DNA of 64,000 bases, taken from positions 1 through 64,000 of the forward strand of contig NZ_KL370778.1 in assembly GCF_000701365.1 (NCBI RefSeq), given 5' to 3'. Shown here in pieces: positions 31,186 to 40,919 of the stretch (position 1 is the first letter of the stretch; each line of letters begins with the position of its first letter). The notes beneath the pieces are model-generated. The model was not told the DNA's origin, ran no database searches, and saw only the letters and a list, made by a program, of their open reading frames with translations. The DNA is from Blastococcus sp. URHD0036. GTDB taxonomy: Bacteria; Actinomycetota; Actinomycetes; Mycobacteriales; Geodermatophilaceae. The position numbers and the translations under genes are program-made.

Positions 31186-31887
31186 TCAGTCGGACGCCGC
31201 GGAGCCGTCGACCGGCTCCTCCGCGGGCACGGCCGGGGCGGGGGCCGGGCTCTCGGGCTCGGTGACCGCGACCATCGCCGTGCGCAGCACGCGGTCCCCG
31301 CGGCGGAAGCCCTGGCGCAGGATCGTGGTCGCCGTGGGCACCCCGACCTCCGCGGAGGTGTCGTGCATGACGGCCTCGTGCAGCGCCGGGTCGAACTCGT
31401 CGCCGGTGCTGCCGAACGCCTCGACACCGAGGCCGTCGAGGACCCCGAGCACCCGGTCGGCGACGACCTTGAACGCGCCGGTCAGGTCCCCGTGGTCCCG
31501 GGCCCGCTCGATGTCGTCGACGATCGGGAACAGCCCGGCGGCGAACCGCTCGGCTGCCTGGTCGGCGACCAGCGAGCGGTCGCGGTCGACCCGTCGCCGG
31601 TAGTTCGCGTACTCCGCGGTGACCCGCTGGAGGTCCTCGGTCCGCTCGGCCAGCTGGCCGGCGAGGTCGCCGTCCGCCGAGCTGACGGGGGCGGGCTCCG
31701 GCGCTGCCTGGGCGGGCGCCGTCGTCTCGTTCTCGCTCATCTGCTCCCCTGCTGCAGGACTGGTGGACGGGCCCGGCGGGGAGCCGGCCGGCTGTGCGCC
31801 GGCCGGCTCCCGCACCGTGCCGCTGGTGGGGTCGATCCGCCGCTTGTCACGGATTACGACCCGCGGCTGCTCGTCCCCCGTTGTCAT
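31186..31887 (-). CDS. grpE: Nucleotide exchange factor GrpE
   Basis: GrpE releases ADP from DnaK. The 233-residue protein starts with [14 protein letters not shown], typical of actinobacterial GrpE. A disordered Pro/Ala segment, a long helix ([21 protein letters not shown] near residue 85) and the beta domain with [18 protein letters not shown] follow. ATG 31887 overlaps the dnaK stop (ATGA). An internal ATG at 31740 exists, but the conserved N-terminus supports the longer form. Confidence 0.93.
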   Translation of the reverse strand: MTTGDEQPRVVIRDKRRIDPTSGTVREPAGAQPAGSPPGPSTSPAAGEQMSENETTAPAQAAPEPAPVSSADGDLAGQLAERTEDLQRVTAEYANYRRRVDRDRSLVADQAAERFAAGLFPIVDDIERARDHGDLTGAFKVVADRVLGVLDGLGVEAFGSTGDEFDPALHEAVMHDTSAEVGVPTATTILRQGFRRGDRVLRTAMVAVTEPESPAPAPAVPAEEPVDGSAASD

Positions 31888-33752
31888 CGGCGGGTGTCGT
31901 CCTCGTCGACGATCTCGGCGTCGACGACGTCGTCGTCACCCGCCGGGGCGCTCTCGGCACCGCCGGCCTCCGGACCGGCCGCACCGGCGGCACCCGCCGC
32001 GCCGGCCTCGGCCTGCTGCGCGTAGAGCGCGCCGCCGACCTCCTGCGAGATGCGGGCGACGTTCTCCTGCGCACCCTTGATCGCGGCGATGTCGGAGCCA
32101 CCCAGGGCGGAGCGCAGGTCGGTCAGCGCCTCCCCCAGCTGCTCCTTCTTGTCCTCCGGGATCTTGTCGCCGTTCTCGGCCAGGAACTTCTCGGTCTGGT
32201 ACTGCAGCGACTCGGCCAGGTTGCGGGTCTCGGCCTCCTCGCGGCGGCGCTTGTCGTCCTCGGCGTGTGCCTCGGCGTCGCGCATCATCCGCTCGATGTC
32301 GTCCTTGGGCAGGGCCGAGCCGCCGGTGATGGTCATCGACTGCTCCTTGCCCGTGCCGAGGTCCTTGGCGTGGACGTGCACGATGCCGTTGGCGTCGATG
32401 TCGAAGGCGACCTCGATCTGCGGGACGCCCCGGGGCGCCGGCGGCAGACCGGTCAGCTCGAACATGCCGAGCTTCTTGTTGTACATCGCCATCTCGCGCT
32501 CGCCCTGGAACACCTGGATCTGCACGGACGGCTGGTTGTCGTCGGCCGTCGTGAAGATCTCCGAGCGCTTGGTCGGGATCGTGGTGTTGCGCTCGATGAG
32601 CTTGGTCATGATCCCGCCCTTCGTCTCGATGCCGAGCGACAGCGGCGTGACGTCGAGCAGCAGGACGTCCTTGACCTCGCCCTTGAGGACACCGGCCTGC
32701 AGGGCGGCGCCGATGGCGACGACCTCGTCCGGGTTGACGCCCTTGTTGGGCTCCTTGCCGCCGGTCAACTCCTTGACGAGCTCGGAGACGGCCGGCATGC
32801 GGGTCGAGCCACCCACCAGGACGACGTGGTCGATCTGGCCGACGGAGATGCCGGCGTCGCGCACGGCCTGGTTGAACGGCGCGCGGCACCGGTCGAGCAG
32901 GTCCTGGGTGAGCCGCTGGAACTCCGCCCGGGTGATCGTGACGTCCAGGTGCAGCGGGCCGTCGGCGCCGGCGGTGATGTAGGGCAGGTTCACGTTCGTC
33001 GACTGCGCGCCGGACAGCTCGATCTTCGCCTTCTCGGCGGCCTCGCGGAGCCGCTGCATGGCGAGCTTGTCCTTGGACAGGTCGATGCCGCTCTGGGCGT
33101 TGAACGTCTGCACCAGGTGCTTGACGACGCGCTCGTCCCAGTCGTCGCCGCCGAGGACGTTGTCACCGGCGGTGGCCTTGACCTCGATGACGCCCTCGCC
33201 GATCTCCAGCAGGGAGACGTCGAAGGTGCCACCACCGAGGTCGAAGACGAGGATCGTCTGCTCGGTCTCGCCCTTGTCCAGGCCGTAGGCCAGCGCGGCC
33301 GCCGTCGGCTCGTTGACGATGCGCAGGACGTTGAGGCCCGCGATCTCGCCGGCCTCCTTGGTGGCCTGGCGCTGCGCGTCCTCGAAGTAGGCGGGGACGG
33401 TGATGACGGCGTCGGCGACGGGCTCGCCCAGGTAGGTCTCGGCGTCGCGCTTCAGCTTCTGCAGGATGCGGGCGCTGATCTCCTGGGGGGTGTACTTCTT
33501 GCCGTCGATCTCGTCGGTGTGCCAGTTGGTGCCCATGTGCCGCTTGACGCTGCGGATGGTGCGGTCGACGTTGGTGACCGCCTGGTTCTTGGCCGACTGG
33601 CCGACGAGGACCTCGCCGTTCTTGGCGAAGGCGACGACCGAGGGAGTGGTACGGGAGCCCTCGGAGTTGGCGATGACCGTCGGCTCGCCGCCCTCCAGGA
33701 CGGTGACGACGGAGTTCGTGGTGCCGAGGTCGATTCCGACCGCTCGAGCCAT
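31884..33752 (-). CDS. dnaK: Chaperone DnaK (Hsp70)
   Basis: The 622-residue Hsp70 has the ATPase motifs GIDLGTTNS (residue 6), [12 protein letters not shown] near 172 and [12 protein letters not shown] near 310. The substrate-binding domain follows. A Gly/Ala-rich tail ends in acidic [17 protein letters not shown] 33752 is preceded by GAGAGG. It is the first gene of dnaK-grpE-dnaJ-hspR-marR, with every junction except grpE-dnaJ overlapping by 4 bp. A degenerate HAIR site lies about 75-95 bp upstream. Confidence 0.98.
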   Translation of the reverse strand: MARAVGIDLGTTNSVVTVLEGGEPTVIANSEGSRTTPSVVAFAKNGEVLVGQSAKNQAVTNVDRTIRSVKRHMGTNWHTDEIDGKKYTPQEISARILQKLKRDAETYLGEPVADAVITVPAYFEDAQRQATKEAGEIAGLNVLRIVNEPTAAALAYGLDKGETEQTILVFDLGGGTFDVSLLEIGEGVIEVKATAGDNVLGGDDWDERVVKHLVQTFNAQSGIDLSKDKLAMQRLREAAEKAKIELSGAQSTNVNLPYITAGADGPLHLDVTITRAEFQRLTQDLLDRCRAPFNQAVRDAGISVGQIDHVVLVGGSTRMPAVSELVKELTGGKEPNKGVNPDEVVAIGAALQAGVLKGEVKDVLLLDVTPLSLGIETKGGIMTKLIERNTTIPTKRSEIFTTADDNQPSVQIQVFQGEREMAMYNKKLGMFELTGLPPAPRGVPQIEVAFDIDANGIVHVHAKDLGTGKEQSMTITGGSALPKDDIERMMRDAEAHAEDDKRRREEAETRNLAESLQYQTEKFLAENGDKIPEDKKEQLGEALTDLRSALGGSDIAAIKGAQENVARISQEVGGALYAQQAEAGAAGAAGAAGPEAGGAESAPAGDDDVVDAEIVDEDDTRR

Positions 33753-33825
33753 GGAGTGGCCTCTCTTCCGTGTTCTGGGGCGTGTGCTGTGCTGGGTCCG
33801 GGAGCCGAGGGACGCCGTCCGCCAT

Positions 33826-33846
33826 CTTGCGTCGGGTCCGCTCAAC
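33826..33846. promoter_or_regulatory. Degenerate HAIR-like site upstream of dnaK
   Basis: On the minus strand it reads GTTGAGC-N7-ACGCAAG, matching the HAIR consensus at 5 and 6 of 7 positions with the exact 7-nt spacer. The location 74-94 bp before the dnaK start is as expected for HspR control. It is weaker than the clpB copy. Confidence 0.6.
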
Positions 33847-33931
33847 TTTCCTGCCCACCCTAACGGCACGTCCCCCCGCCGTGTTCCCGACCCCGCCGCG
33901 AGGGCCCCTCGGCCCGGTTCGACCCCTGCCA

Positions 33932-34010
33932 CACCGCGGCAGTGCCGCGGTGCGGAGGCGCCCGCCGCGCTGTGGCGCGGCAGTGACCACGACATGGCGG
34001 CACCCGCTTC
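33932..34010. repeat. 79-bp imperfect direct repeat, copy 1
   Basis: Ungapped alignment with 35085-35163 gives 62 of 79 identical bases. It contains a perfect hairpin (33932-33940 with 33944-33952) and a second one (33964-33970 with 33975-33981). The two copies bracket the single gene 34088-35083. Confidence 0.75.
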
Positions 34011-34087
34011 GTCCACCGGCCACGACTCCGTCCACAGCCCGAGTCCCGGCCACCTCACGAGAGGTCGTCCGCCCCGACGATCAGGCC

Positions 34088-35083
34088 ATGCACCCCCTCC
34101 TCCGGGCCGCAGCCGACCGCCGGCTCGGCGTCTTCACCGCGGCCGACGCCCGCCGGGCCGGTTACGACCACTCCGAGATCCGGCGCCTGTGCGGCTCGGG
34201 CGCCTGGCGACGGCTGCGGCGCGGGGTGTACGTCGCCGTCGAGGACCTGGAGCGCGCGGAGGCGACCGGCCGGAGGCGGGGACTCGACGCGCTGGCGGTC
34301 TTGGTCGCCCTCGGCCGCCCGGCCGCCGCGCTCAGCCACCTGACCGCCTGCCACCTCTGGGACCTGCCGGTCCCGCGCGCCGCGGACCCCGTCGTCCGGC
34401 TCACGGACCCGAGCCACTCGAGAACCGGCCGCGGGTTCCGGGTCACCTGCGGACCGCTGGACGACGGCGAGGTGCGCACCGACGGGCCGTTCCGCCTCAC
34501 GGCCCCGGCGCGCACGCTCGTGGACTGCGCCCGAGAGGTGTGCCTCGAGGACGCCGTCGTCGCGATGGACGCCGCGCTGCTGAGGAAGCGGCTGACCACG
34601 GCGGAACTGGTTGCGGCCGCGACCCGGGCCGCACGGTGGCCGGGTGGGACGCGGGCGGCCCGAGCGGTGTCACTCACCGACGGCCGGGCGGAGTCCCCAC
34701 TGGAGACCCGCGTGCGCCTGCGCGTCGTCGGTGCCGGGCTCCCGGCATTCGACCTCCAGCGGGAGGTGTGGGCGGACGGTCGCATGATCGCCGTGGCCGA
34801 CCTGTGGTTCGACGAGTCCGCCGTCGCCGTCCACGTCGACGGGCGGGTGAAGTACACCGACCCCTGGGGCGACCCGGGGCGGGTGCTGTGGGACGAGAAG
34901 CGGCGGGAGGACACCGTGCGCCGGTACGACGTCGGCGTCGTCCGCGTGACCTCGGCCGACCTGACACCGACAGGGTGGCCGCCCCTGGAGGCCCGACTGC
35001 GAGAGCTGACGAGCCGGCCCGGCCCGGCCCACCGCCGGTTCACCACGGTGCGCCGCCCCGAGGGGCGCCTGCGCACCGGCTGA
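34088..35083 (+). CDS. AbiEi-antitoxin-like wHTH plus DUF559-type nuclease-fold protein
   Basis: A 331-residue protein. The N-terminal 60 residues form a winged-helix-like region of the type IV antitoxin AbiEi kind ([20 protein letters not shown], then RGVYV). The C-terminal third (about residues 200-300) resembles the DUF559/VSR-like PD-(D/E)XK fold: [25 protein letters not shown]. The usual acidic residue before the VDG turn is His here, so nuclease activity is doubtful. No AbiEii toxin gene is adjacent. Direct repeats flank it. Such proteins are common orphans in actinobacteria and their function is not established. Confidence 0.8.
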   Translation: MHPLLRAAADRRLGVFTAADARRAGYDHSEIRRLCGSGAWRRLRRGVYVAVEDLERAEATGRRRGLDALAVLVALGRPAAALSHLTACHLWDLPVPRAADPVVRLTDPSHSRTGRGFRVTCGPLDDGEVRTDGPFRLTAPARTLVDCAREVCLEDAVVAMDAALLRKRLTTAELVAAATRAARWPGGTRAARAVSLTDGRAESPLETRVRLRVVGAGLPAFDLQREVWADGRMIAVADLWFDESAVAVHVDGRVKYTDPWGDPGRVLWDEKRREDTVRRYDVGVVRVTSADLTPTGWPPLEARLRELTSRPGPAHRRFTTVRRPEGRLRTG

Positions 35084-35084
35084 G

Positions 35085-35163
35085 CACCGCGGCAGTGCCG
35101 CCGGACAGCGCCGACCGCCGCGCTGCAGCACGGCGGTCGGCACGACACCGCGGCACCCGCTCC
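35085..35163. repeat. 79-bp imperfect direct repeat, copy 2
   Basis: This is the second copy of the repeat at 33932-34010, in the same orientation, beginning one base after the stop codon of the 34088 gene. It keeps CACCGCGGCAGTGCCGC and GCGGCACCCGCT almost unchanged. Its second hairpin (GACCGCCG with CGGCGGTC) has changed on both arms. Confidence 0.75.
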
Positions 35164-35212
35164 CTGGGGTCATCGGGGGCGGCGGGGGACGTCACGGGCG
35201 GGCGGCGGTTCC

Positions 35213-35230
35213 GGTTACCGGCGAGTAGCC
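35213..35230. promoter_or_regulatory. Imperfect palindrome upstream of etfD-like gene
   Basis: GGTTAC-N6-GTAGCC pairs at 5 of 6 positions. It overlaps the expected -35 position of a TATCGT -10 element at 35245-35250. It could be an operator for a TetR-type regulator of fatty-acid genes, but this is inference. Confidence 0.4.
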
Positions 35231-35390
35231 TGAGGCCGCGCCGCTATCGTGCGCAGGCGAGCGGGCAGCGGTGCCCGTGGCGGTCCGCCGTCGGCCTCCG
35301 CGGCCGGCGCGCGACGGCGATGGCTCCCGCTCTCGCCCGCGGACCGGAGATCGTCCGACGCCGACGGGCGTCCGGGAGGGAAGCACATCC

Positions 35391-37682
35391 ATGACGGGTC
35401 CGCTGCAGGTCGTCCTCGGCACGATCAGCGTCCTGTTCCTGATCGTCGCGTCCGTGCTCGCCTACCGGGCGGTCCGCGCGATGATCCGCATCATCAAGAC
35501 GGGCCAGCCCGACAGCAGCCGCAACGGCTCGGTCGGTACGCGGCTGAAGACCCTCGCGGTCGAGTCGCTCGGCCACACCCGGATGCTCAAGTGGTCGGCC
35601 ATCGGCGCCGCCCACTGGTTCGTCTTCCTGGGCTTCTACGGCTTGTTCCTGACCCTCGTCGAGGCCTTCGGTGAGGTCTGGAACCCCGAGTGGCACCTGC
35701 CGATCATCGGCGAGTGGGCGCTGTGGAACCTGTTCGCCGACATCATCGGCACGGGCACGATCCTCGGGATCCTGTACCTGATCTACCGGCGCCAGAAGGA
35801 CCACCCGCGCCGACAGGGCCGCAAGAGCCGGTTCGCCGGGTCCAACGAGGGCCGTGGCTACTTCGTCGAGGCCGTCGTCCTCACCGTCGGCATCTGCATC
35901 CTGCTGATCCGCTCGCTCAAGATCTCCTCCGACCTGACCGACGCCCCCGGCTGGTCGCACCCGGTCTCCGGGCTGATCGCCAACGTGCTGCCCGACAGCC
36001 CGACCGCGATCACGGTCGTCGCCTTCGTCAAGATCGTCGTCTCGCTGACCTGGCTCGTGGTCATCAGCCGGATCCTGAACATGGGTGTCGCCTGGCACCG
36101 GTTCAGCGCGTTCTTCAACATCTACTGGAAGCGCAACGACGACGGCAGCGTCGCCCTCGGCCCGCTGCAGCCGATGACCTCGAACGGCAAGCCGATCGAC
36201 TTCGAGGACCCCGGCGAGGACGACGTCTTCGGTCGCGGCAAGATCGAGGACTTCACCTGGAAGGGCATGCTCGACTTCACCACCTGCACGGAGTGCGGTC
36301 GGTGCCAGAGCCAGTGCCCGGCGTGGAACACCGGCAAGCCCTTGTCGCCGAAGATGGTGATCATGGACCTGCGGGACCACCTCTACGCGAAGGCCCCGTA
36401 CCTGCTGGGCGCGCAGACCGCGAGCGAGACCGCCCCGGACTACGACGTCCTCAAGCCCAGCGACGAGCAGGTCTGGGCCTCCGGCTACGCCCGGATCGAG
36501 GGCACCAACGACGCGCAGGCGCACCGCCCGCTGGTCGGCACCCTCGAGGAGGGCGGGGTCATCGACCCCGACGTCCTGTGGAGCTGCACGAACTGCGGCG
36601 CCTGCGTCGAGCAGTGCCCGGTGGACATCGAGCACATCGACCACATCGACGACATGCGCCGCTACCAGGTGCTCATCGAGTCCAGCTTCCCGTCCGAGGC
36701 CGGCGTGATGATGCGCAACCTGGAGAACCGCGGGAACCCGTGGGGCGTCAGCCCGAGCACCCGCGGCGAGTGGATCCGGGAGATGGACTTCGAGATCGAG
36801 GTCGCCGACGGCCCGCTCGACGAGGACGTCGAGTACCTGTTCTGGGTCGGCTGCGCCGGCGCCATCGACGACCGCGCCAAGAAGACGACGAAGGCCGTCG
36901 CGGAGCTGCTGCACACCGCGGGCGTCCGGTTCGCCGTCCTCGGCGAGGGCGAGACCTGCTCCGGTGACCCCGCCCGCCGCATGGGCAACGAGTTCCTGTT
37001 CCAGATGCTGGCGCAGGAGAACGTCGCCACCCTCGACGGCGTCTTCGAGGGGCGGGTGCCGGGCATGCGCAAGGTCGTCACGACCTGCCCGCACTGCTTC
37101 AACTCCCTCGGCCGGGAGTACCCGCAGGTCGAGGGCCACTACGAGGTCGTGCACCACACCCAGCTGCTCAACCAGCTGCTCGAGGAGGGCCGGCTGACCC
37201 CGGTCACCCCGGTGGACCGCAAGATCACCTACCACGACCCGTGCTTCCTGGGCCGGCACAACAAGGTCTACACGCCGCCCCGCGAGATCCTCGACTCCGT
37301 CCAGGGCGTCTCCACGCAGGAGATGCACCGCTGCAAGGACCGCGGCTTCTGCTGCGGCGCCGGCGGCGCGCGCATGTGGATGGAGGAGAAGATCGGCAAG
37401 CGGATCAACGCCGAGCGGACCGAGGAGGCCCTCGGCCTCGACCCGGACGTCATCTCCACCGCCTGCCCGTTCTGCATCACGATGCTGAGCGATGCGCTGA
37501 ACACCAAGAAGCAGAACGGCGAGGCCGCCGAGCACGTCGAGGTCCTGGACGTCAGCCAGATCCTGCTCCGCTCGATGGCGCCGGTCGGCGCCCCGGGCAC
37601 GGAGGCGGGCGCGGAGGTCGGCACCAAGGACGACGACGTGGCCGGCACCGGCTCCGCGGCGACGGAGCACGACCCCGCCTAG
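35391..37682 (+). CDS. etfD: EtfD-like membrane Fe-S oxidoreductase (ETF:menaquinone oxidoreductase)
   Basis: A 763-residue protein like mycobacterial EtfD (Rv0338c). The N-terminal ~250 residues hold about six membrane helices. Two 4Fe-4S ferredoxin motifs follow, CTECGRCQSQCPAW and CTNCGACVEQCPVD. The C-terminal half is HdrD-like with two CCG-type domains (one ending CCGAGGARMWMEEK). Members pass electrons from acyl-CoA dehydrogenases via ETF to menaquinone and are needed for beta-oxidation. No etfAB genes are nearby. The ATG has a strong ribosome-binding site. A terminator hairpin follows. Confidence 0.88.
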   Translation: MTGPLQVVLGTISVLFLIVASVLAYRAVRAMIRIIKTGQPDSSRNGSVGTRLKTLAVESLGHTRMLKWSAIGAAHWFVFLGFYGLFLTLVEAFGEVWNPEWHLPIIGEWALWNLFADIIGTGTILGILYLIYRRQKDHPRRQGRKSRFAGSNEGRGYFVEAVVLTVGICILLIRSLKISSDLTDAPGWSHPVSGLIANVLPDSPTAITVVAFVKIVVSLTWLVVISRILNMGVAWHRFSAFFNIYWKRNDDGSVALGPLQPMTSNGKPIDFEDPGEDDVFGRGKIEDFTWKGMLDFTTCTECGRCQSQCPAWNTGKPLSPKMVIMDLRDHLYAKAPYLLGAQTASETAPDYDVLKPSDEQVWASGYARIEGTNDAQAHRPLVGTLEEGGVIDPDVLWSCTNCGACVEQCPVDIEHIDHIDDMRRYQVLIESSFPSEAGVMMRNLENRGNPWGVSPSTRGEWIREMDFEIEVADGPLDEDVEYLFWVGCAGAIDDRAKKTTKAVAELLHTAGVRFAVLGEGETCSGDPARRMGNEFLFQMLAQENVATLDGVFEGRVPGMRKVVTTCPHCFNSLGREYPQVEGHYEVVHHTQLLNQLLEEGRLTPVTPVDRKITYHDPCFLGRHNKVYTPPREILDSVQGVSTQEMHRCKDRGFCCGAGGARMWMEEKIGKRINAERTEEALGLDPDVISTACPFCITMLSDALNTKKQNGEAAEHVEVLDVSQILLRSMAPVGAPGTEAGAEVGTKDDDVAGTGSAATEHDPA

Positions 37683-37700
37683 CCACCGCCGCACCGACGA

Positions 37701-37738
37701 CGACGGCGCGTGTCCCCCCGAGGGGGCACGCGCCGTCG
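37701..37738 (+). terminator. Terminator hairpin after etfD-like gene
   Basis: Arms 37701-37712 and 37727-37738 pair perfectly (12 bp). The inner C- and G-runs extend the stem. It lies 18 bp after the stop codon and before the next gene on the same strand. Confidence 0.75.
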
Positions 37739-37762
37739 CGCGTTCGCGGCTAGAACTGCACG

Positions 37763-38737
37763 GTGCTCCTCCAGCTGCGGGTGACCGTCCCCCCGGACCG
37801 CACCGATGCCGTCCGCGACCTGTTCACCGGGTGCGCGGGAACGGCCCACCTCGCCGTCCTGCCCGGCGCGGGGGTGGCCCCGCCGGGCGACCTCGTCCTC
37901 GCCGACGTGGCCCGTGAGTCCGCCGACGGACTGGTCCGGGCGCTGCAGGACCTGCACGTCGACCGCGACGGGGGCATCGCGATGGAGGCCGTGGACGCCG
38001 CGGTGTCCACGGCGGCGCGGCAGGCGGAGGAGGCGGCACCGGGGGACGGTGCGGACGCCGTCGTCTGGGAGCAGGTCGTGCGCGCGACCGCCGCGGACTC
38101 CGTGCTGTCGGTCTCCTACCTGGCCTTCCTCACCATCGCCACGCTGATCGCCGCGGCGGCGATCGTCAACGACTCGGCGGTCCTCGTCATCGGCGCGATG
38201 GTGCTCGGCCCGGAGTTCGGCCCGCTGGCCGCGCTCGCGGTGGCCGCGGTGCACCACCGGCCGGCGCTGGCGCGCACCGCCGCCCGCACGATCGTGGTGG
38301 GCTTCGTCGTCGCCATCGCGCTCACCGCCCTGGTCTGTCTCGCCGGACGCGGCCTGGGCTGGTTCGGTCCGGAGCTGCTGGGCGCCGACCGCCCGCAGAC
38401 CGGCTTCATCACGCGACCCGACCGCTGGTCGTTCGTCGTCGCCGTCCTGGCCGGGGTCGCCGGCGTGCTGTCGCTGACGTCGGCGAAGAGCGGCGCGCTG
38501 GTCGGCGTCTTCATCTCCGTCACCACCGTCCCCGCCGCGGCCGACATGGCCCTGTCACTGGCGCTCGGCGGGAGCACCGAGTTCGGCCGCGCCGCACTCC
38601 AGCTGGGGATCAACCTGGTGGGCATCCTCGCCGCGGCCACCGCGACCCTGGCGGTCCAGCGGGCCGTCTGGCACCGCATGCCGCGGGTGGTGCCGCGGGT
38701 GTCGGCGGTGTCGCCCCACCGGAGGAACACTCCTTAG
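37763..38737 (+). CDS. DUF389 family membrane protein
   Basis: A 324-residue protein with a soluble N-terminal ferredoxin-like region (residues 1-105). Six hydrophobic segments of the DUF389 type follow, with SYLAFLTIATLIAAAAIV and the conserved VIGAMVLGPEFGPLAALA near residue 145. The function of the family is not established. GTG 37763 is the start used. It is followed by the CynX-type transporter after 54 bp. Confidence 0.83.
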   Translation: MLLQLRVTVPPDRTDAVRDLFTGCAGTAHLAVLPGAGVAPPGDLVLADVARESADGLVRALQDLHVDRDGGIAMEAVDAAVSTAARQAEEAAPGDGADAVVWEQVVRATAADSVLSVSYLAFLTIATLIAAAAIVNDSAVLVIGAMVLGPEFGPLAALAVAAVHHRPALARTAARTIVVGFVVAIALTALVCLAGRGLGWFGPELLGADRPQTGFITRPDRWSFVVAVLAGVAGVLSLTSAKSGALVGVFISVTTVPAAADMALSLALGGSTEFGRAALQLGINLVGILAAATATLAVQRAVWHRMPRVVPRVSAVSPHRRNTP

Positions 38738-38791
38738 CCGGGGAAAGGACCCGGTCGCGGGGCGGCTCCGCCGACGGAGGACCATCGACCG

Positions 38792-40114
38792 GTGACCCGC
38801 AGCGCCGACCGCACCGTCCCGACCGAGCCGGGGGCCGAACGGCGGGGACTGGTCCTGGTCGGCGTCGCCATCGTGATGACCGGTCTCAACCTGCGGACGG
38901 CGGTCGGCAGCGTCGGCCCGGTCCTCGAGGAGATCGAGGCCTCGCTGGGGCTCTCCAGCGCGGCGGCCGGGCTCCTCACGACCATGCCGGTGCTCTGCTT
39001 CGCCGTCCTCGGCTTCGCCGGCCCCCCGCTCTCGGCCCGGTTCCGCGACTCGCACGTGCTGGCCGGTGGCCTGCTGGTGATGGCGGCCGGGCTGGTGCTG
39101 CGCTCGTCGGTGAGCTCGGTCGCCCTCTTCTTCCTCGGCACCGTGCTGGCGATGACCGGGGGAGCGCTCGGCAACGTGCTGCTGCCCAGTCTCGTGAAGC
39201 GGTACTTCCCGACCCGGACCGGCCTCATGATCGGCGCCTACGGCGTGACCCTCGGGCTGGGCGCCGCCGTCGCAGCCGTCGTGCCGCAGCAGGTCGTGGC
39301 GGCGGTCGGGGACGACGGCTGGCGGTGGGGGCTGGGCCTGTGGGCCTTCCTCGCGGTCGCGACGGCGCTGCCCTGGCTCGCGGTGCCGGCCCGGCGGGGG
39401 GCCTCGCGCGGCGCGCACCTCGCGGTGCCGATGCGGACCTTGTTGCGCAGCCGCCTGGCGTGGGCGCTGGCCCTGTTCTTCGGCGTGCAGGCGATGCAGG
39501 CCTACGTGGTGATCGGCTGGTCCGCCCAGTACCTGCGCGACGCCGGGCTGTCGGCGTCGGCGGCCGGCTGGCTCCTCGGGTTCAACACGCTGCTGACCAT
39601 CCCGATCAACGGCGTGGTGCCCGTGCTCGCCGTCCGCCAGCGGCTGCAGCGGCCGGTGCTCGCCGCGTCGCTGCTGGCCTACGTCATCGCCTGGACGGGC
39701 CTCTGGGTCGCCCCGACGGCCGCGCCGGTGCTGTGGATGGCGATCCTGGCCATCGGCCTCGGCAGCTTCCCCCTGGCGCTCACGCTGTTCGGGCTGCGCG
39801 CCCGGTCGCCGGAGTCGACGGCGGCGCTGTCCACCTTCGCCCAGGGCGTGGGCTACGCCATCGCCGGGCTGGGGCCGCTGCTGGTGGGCCTGCTGCGCGG
39901 CGCCACCGGCGACTACACCGGCATGTTCGTCGTCGTCCTCGTCGGCGTCGTCGTCCTCGGCGCGGCCGGCTGGATCGGCACCAGCCCGCGCACGATCGAG
40001 GACGAGATCGACGTCCCGGCGTCCACCGGCCCGCGGACGACCGAGGTCCTGGAGGTGGCCGGCGAGGCGCCGGTCGTGGTCAGGGAGCCGGGCGGCGCGT
40101 CTCCGCGCGGGTGA
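38792..40114 (+). CDS. MFS transporter, CynX/NimT (cyanate permease-like) family
   Basis: A 440-residue transporter with 12 predicted helices. It has the family motif [20 protein letters not shown] near residue 30 and [17 protein letters not shown] near residue 130. Substrates in the family include cyanate and 2-nitroimidazole, and the one here is unknown. The C-terminal 45 residues are hydrophilic. GTG 38792 follows GGAGG. Its 3' end overlaps convergent dcd by 35 bp. Confidence 0.87.
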   Translation: MTRSADRTVPTEPGAERRGLVLVGVAIVMTGLNLRTAVGSVGPVLEEIEASLGLSSAAAGLLTTMPVLCFAVLGFAGPPLSARFRDSHVLAGGLLVMAAGLVLRSSVSSVALFFLGTVLAMTGGALGNVLLPSLVKRYFPTRTGLMIGAYGVTLGLGAAVAAVVPQQVVAAVGDDGWRWGLGLWAFLAVATALPWLAVPARRGASRGAHLAVPMRTLLRSRLAWALALFFGVQAMQAYVVIGWSAQYLRDAGLSASAAGWLLGFNTLLTIPINGVVPVLAVRQRLQRPVLAASLLAYVIAWTGLWVAPTAAPVLWMAILAIGLGSFPLALTLFGLRARSPESTAALSTFAQGVGYAIAGLGPLLVGLLRGATGDYTGMFVVVLVGVVVLGAAGWIGTSPRTIEDEIDVPASTGPRTTEVLEVAGEAPVVVREPGGASPRG

Positions 40115-40670
40115 AGTTCCGGTAGGAGCGGGACGGCGTCGGGCCGCGCTGGTCCTGGTAGCGGGAGCCGTACACCGCCGAGCCGTAGGGGTGCTCCGAG
40201 GCGCTGGTCAGCCGGAAGAGGCAGAGCTGGCCGATCTTCATCCCGGGCCAGAGCGTGATCGGCAGGTTCGCCACGTTCGACAGCTCGAGGGTGATGTGGC
40301 CGGAGAAGCCCGGGTCCACGAAGCCGGCGGTCGAGTGCGTCAGCAGACCCAGCCGGCCGAGGGAGCTCTTGCCCTCCAGCCGCGCCGCCAGGTCGTCGGG
40401 GATCGAGACGACCTCCAGCGTGGAGCCGAGCACGAACTCCCCCGGGTGCAGCACGAAGGGCTCGTCGCCCTCCGGCTCGACCAGCGTCGTCAGGTCGTCC
40501 TGCTGCTGCGCGGGGTCGATGTGGGTGTAGCGGGCGTTGTTGAACACCCGGAAGAACCGGTCGAGGCGGACGTCGATGCTCGACGGTTGCACCAGGCCCG
40601 GGTCGTGGGGCTCGATGCCCAGACGCCCCTCGGCGATCGCGGCGGTGATGTCGCGGTCGGACAGCAGCAT
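40080..40670 (-). CDS. dcd: dCTP deaminase, bifunctional dUMP-forming type
   Basis: Dcd deaminates dCTP and, in the bifunctional type, also removes diphosphate to give dUMP for thymidylate synthesis. The 196-residue protein shows [10 protein letters not shown], the active-site [22 protein letters not shown] and [13 protein letters not shown]. The HSTAGFxDPGF form is that of bifunctional enzymes rather than of E. coli Dcd. It is a single gene whose last codons overlap the convergent MFS gene. Confidence 0.94.
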   Translation of the reverse strand: MLLSDRDITAAIAEGRLGIEPHDPGLVQPSSIDVRLDRFFRVFNNARYTHIDPAQQQDDLTTLVEPEGDEPFVLHPGEFVLGSTLEVVSIPDDLAARLEGKSSLGRLGLLTHSTAGFVDPGFSGHITLELSNVANLPITLWPGMKIGQLCLFRLTSASEHPYGSAVYGSRYQDQRGPTPSRSYRNFTRAETRRPAP

Positions 40671-40919
40671 GGCCGGAGTCTAGGGACACGCCGCGCTCAC
40701 TCCTCCGGGCTGACCGGGGAACCCACGTTCTGGCCGCAGCGCTGCAGTGCGTCGCCGTCGCCCCGTCGGGTGGACCTGCCCGTCCACCGGACGACGTCCA
40801 GGCGCCGCATGTACGGTTCGGGGGCCCGGGGGCGGCCCACCTCCGAGCCCATCGCCGGCGGACACGTGACCCCCTCCGCGCCGTCGGCCAGCTGATCGGC
40901 GGAACGCGGGAGGTCGTGC

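Larger units (their letters stand above)
33753..34087. other. 335-bp intergenic region, dnaK to AbiEi-like gene
   Basis: This divergent gap holds the dnaK leader and degenerate HAIR site (33826-33846). It also holds the upstream copy of a 79-bp direct repeat with two small hairpins (33932-34010). No further gene was found. The part from 34011 to 34087 presumably contains the promoter of the 34088 gene, but no clear -35/-10 pair was seen. Confidence 0.6.
35084..35390. other. 307-bp intergenic region before etfD-like gene
   Basis: It holds direct repeat copy 2 (35085-35163), an imperfect palindrome (35213-35230), a TATCGT -10-like hexamer (35245-35250) and a strong GGGAGGGAAG ribosome-binding site (35374-35383). 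No additional gene is supported. Confidence 0.6.
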
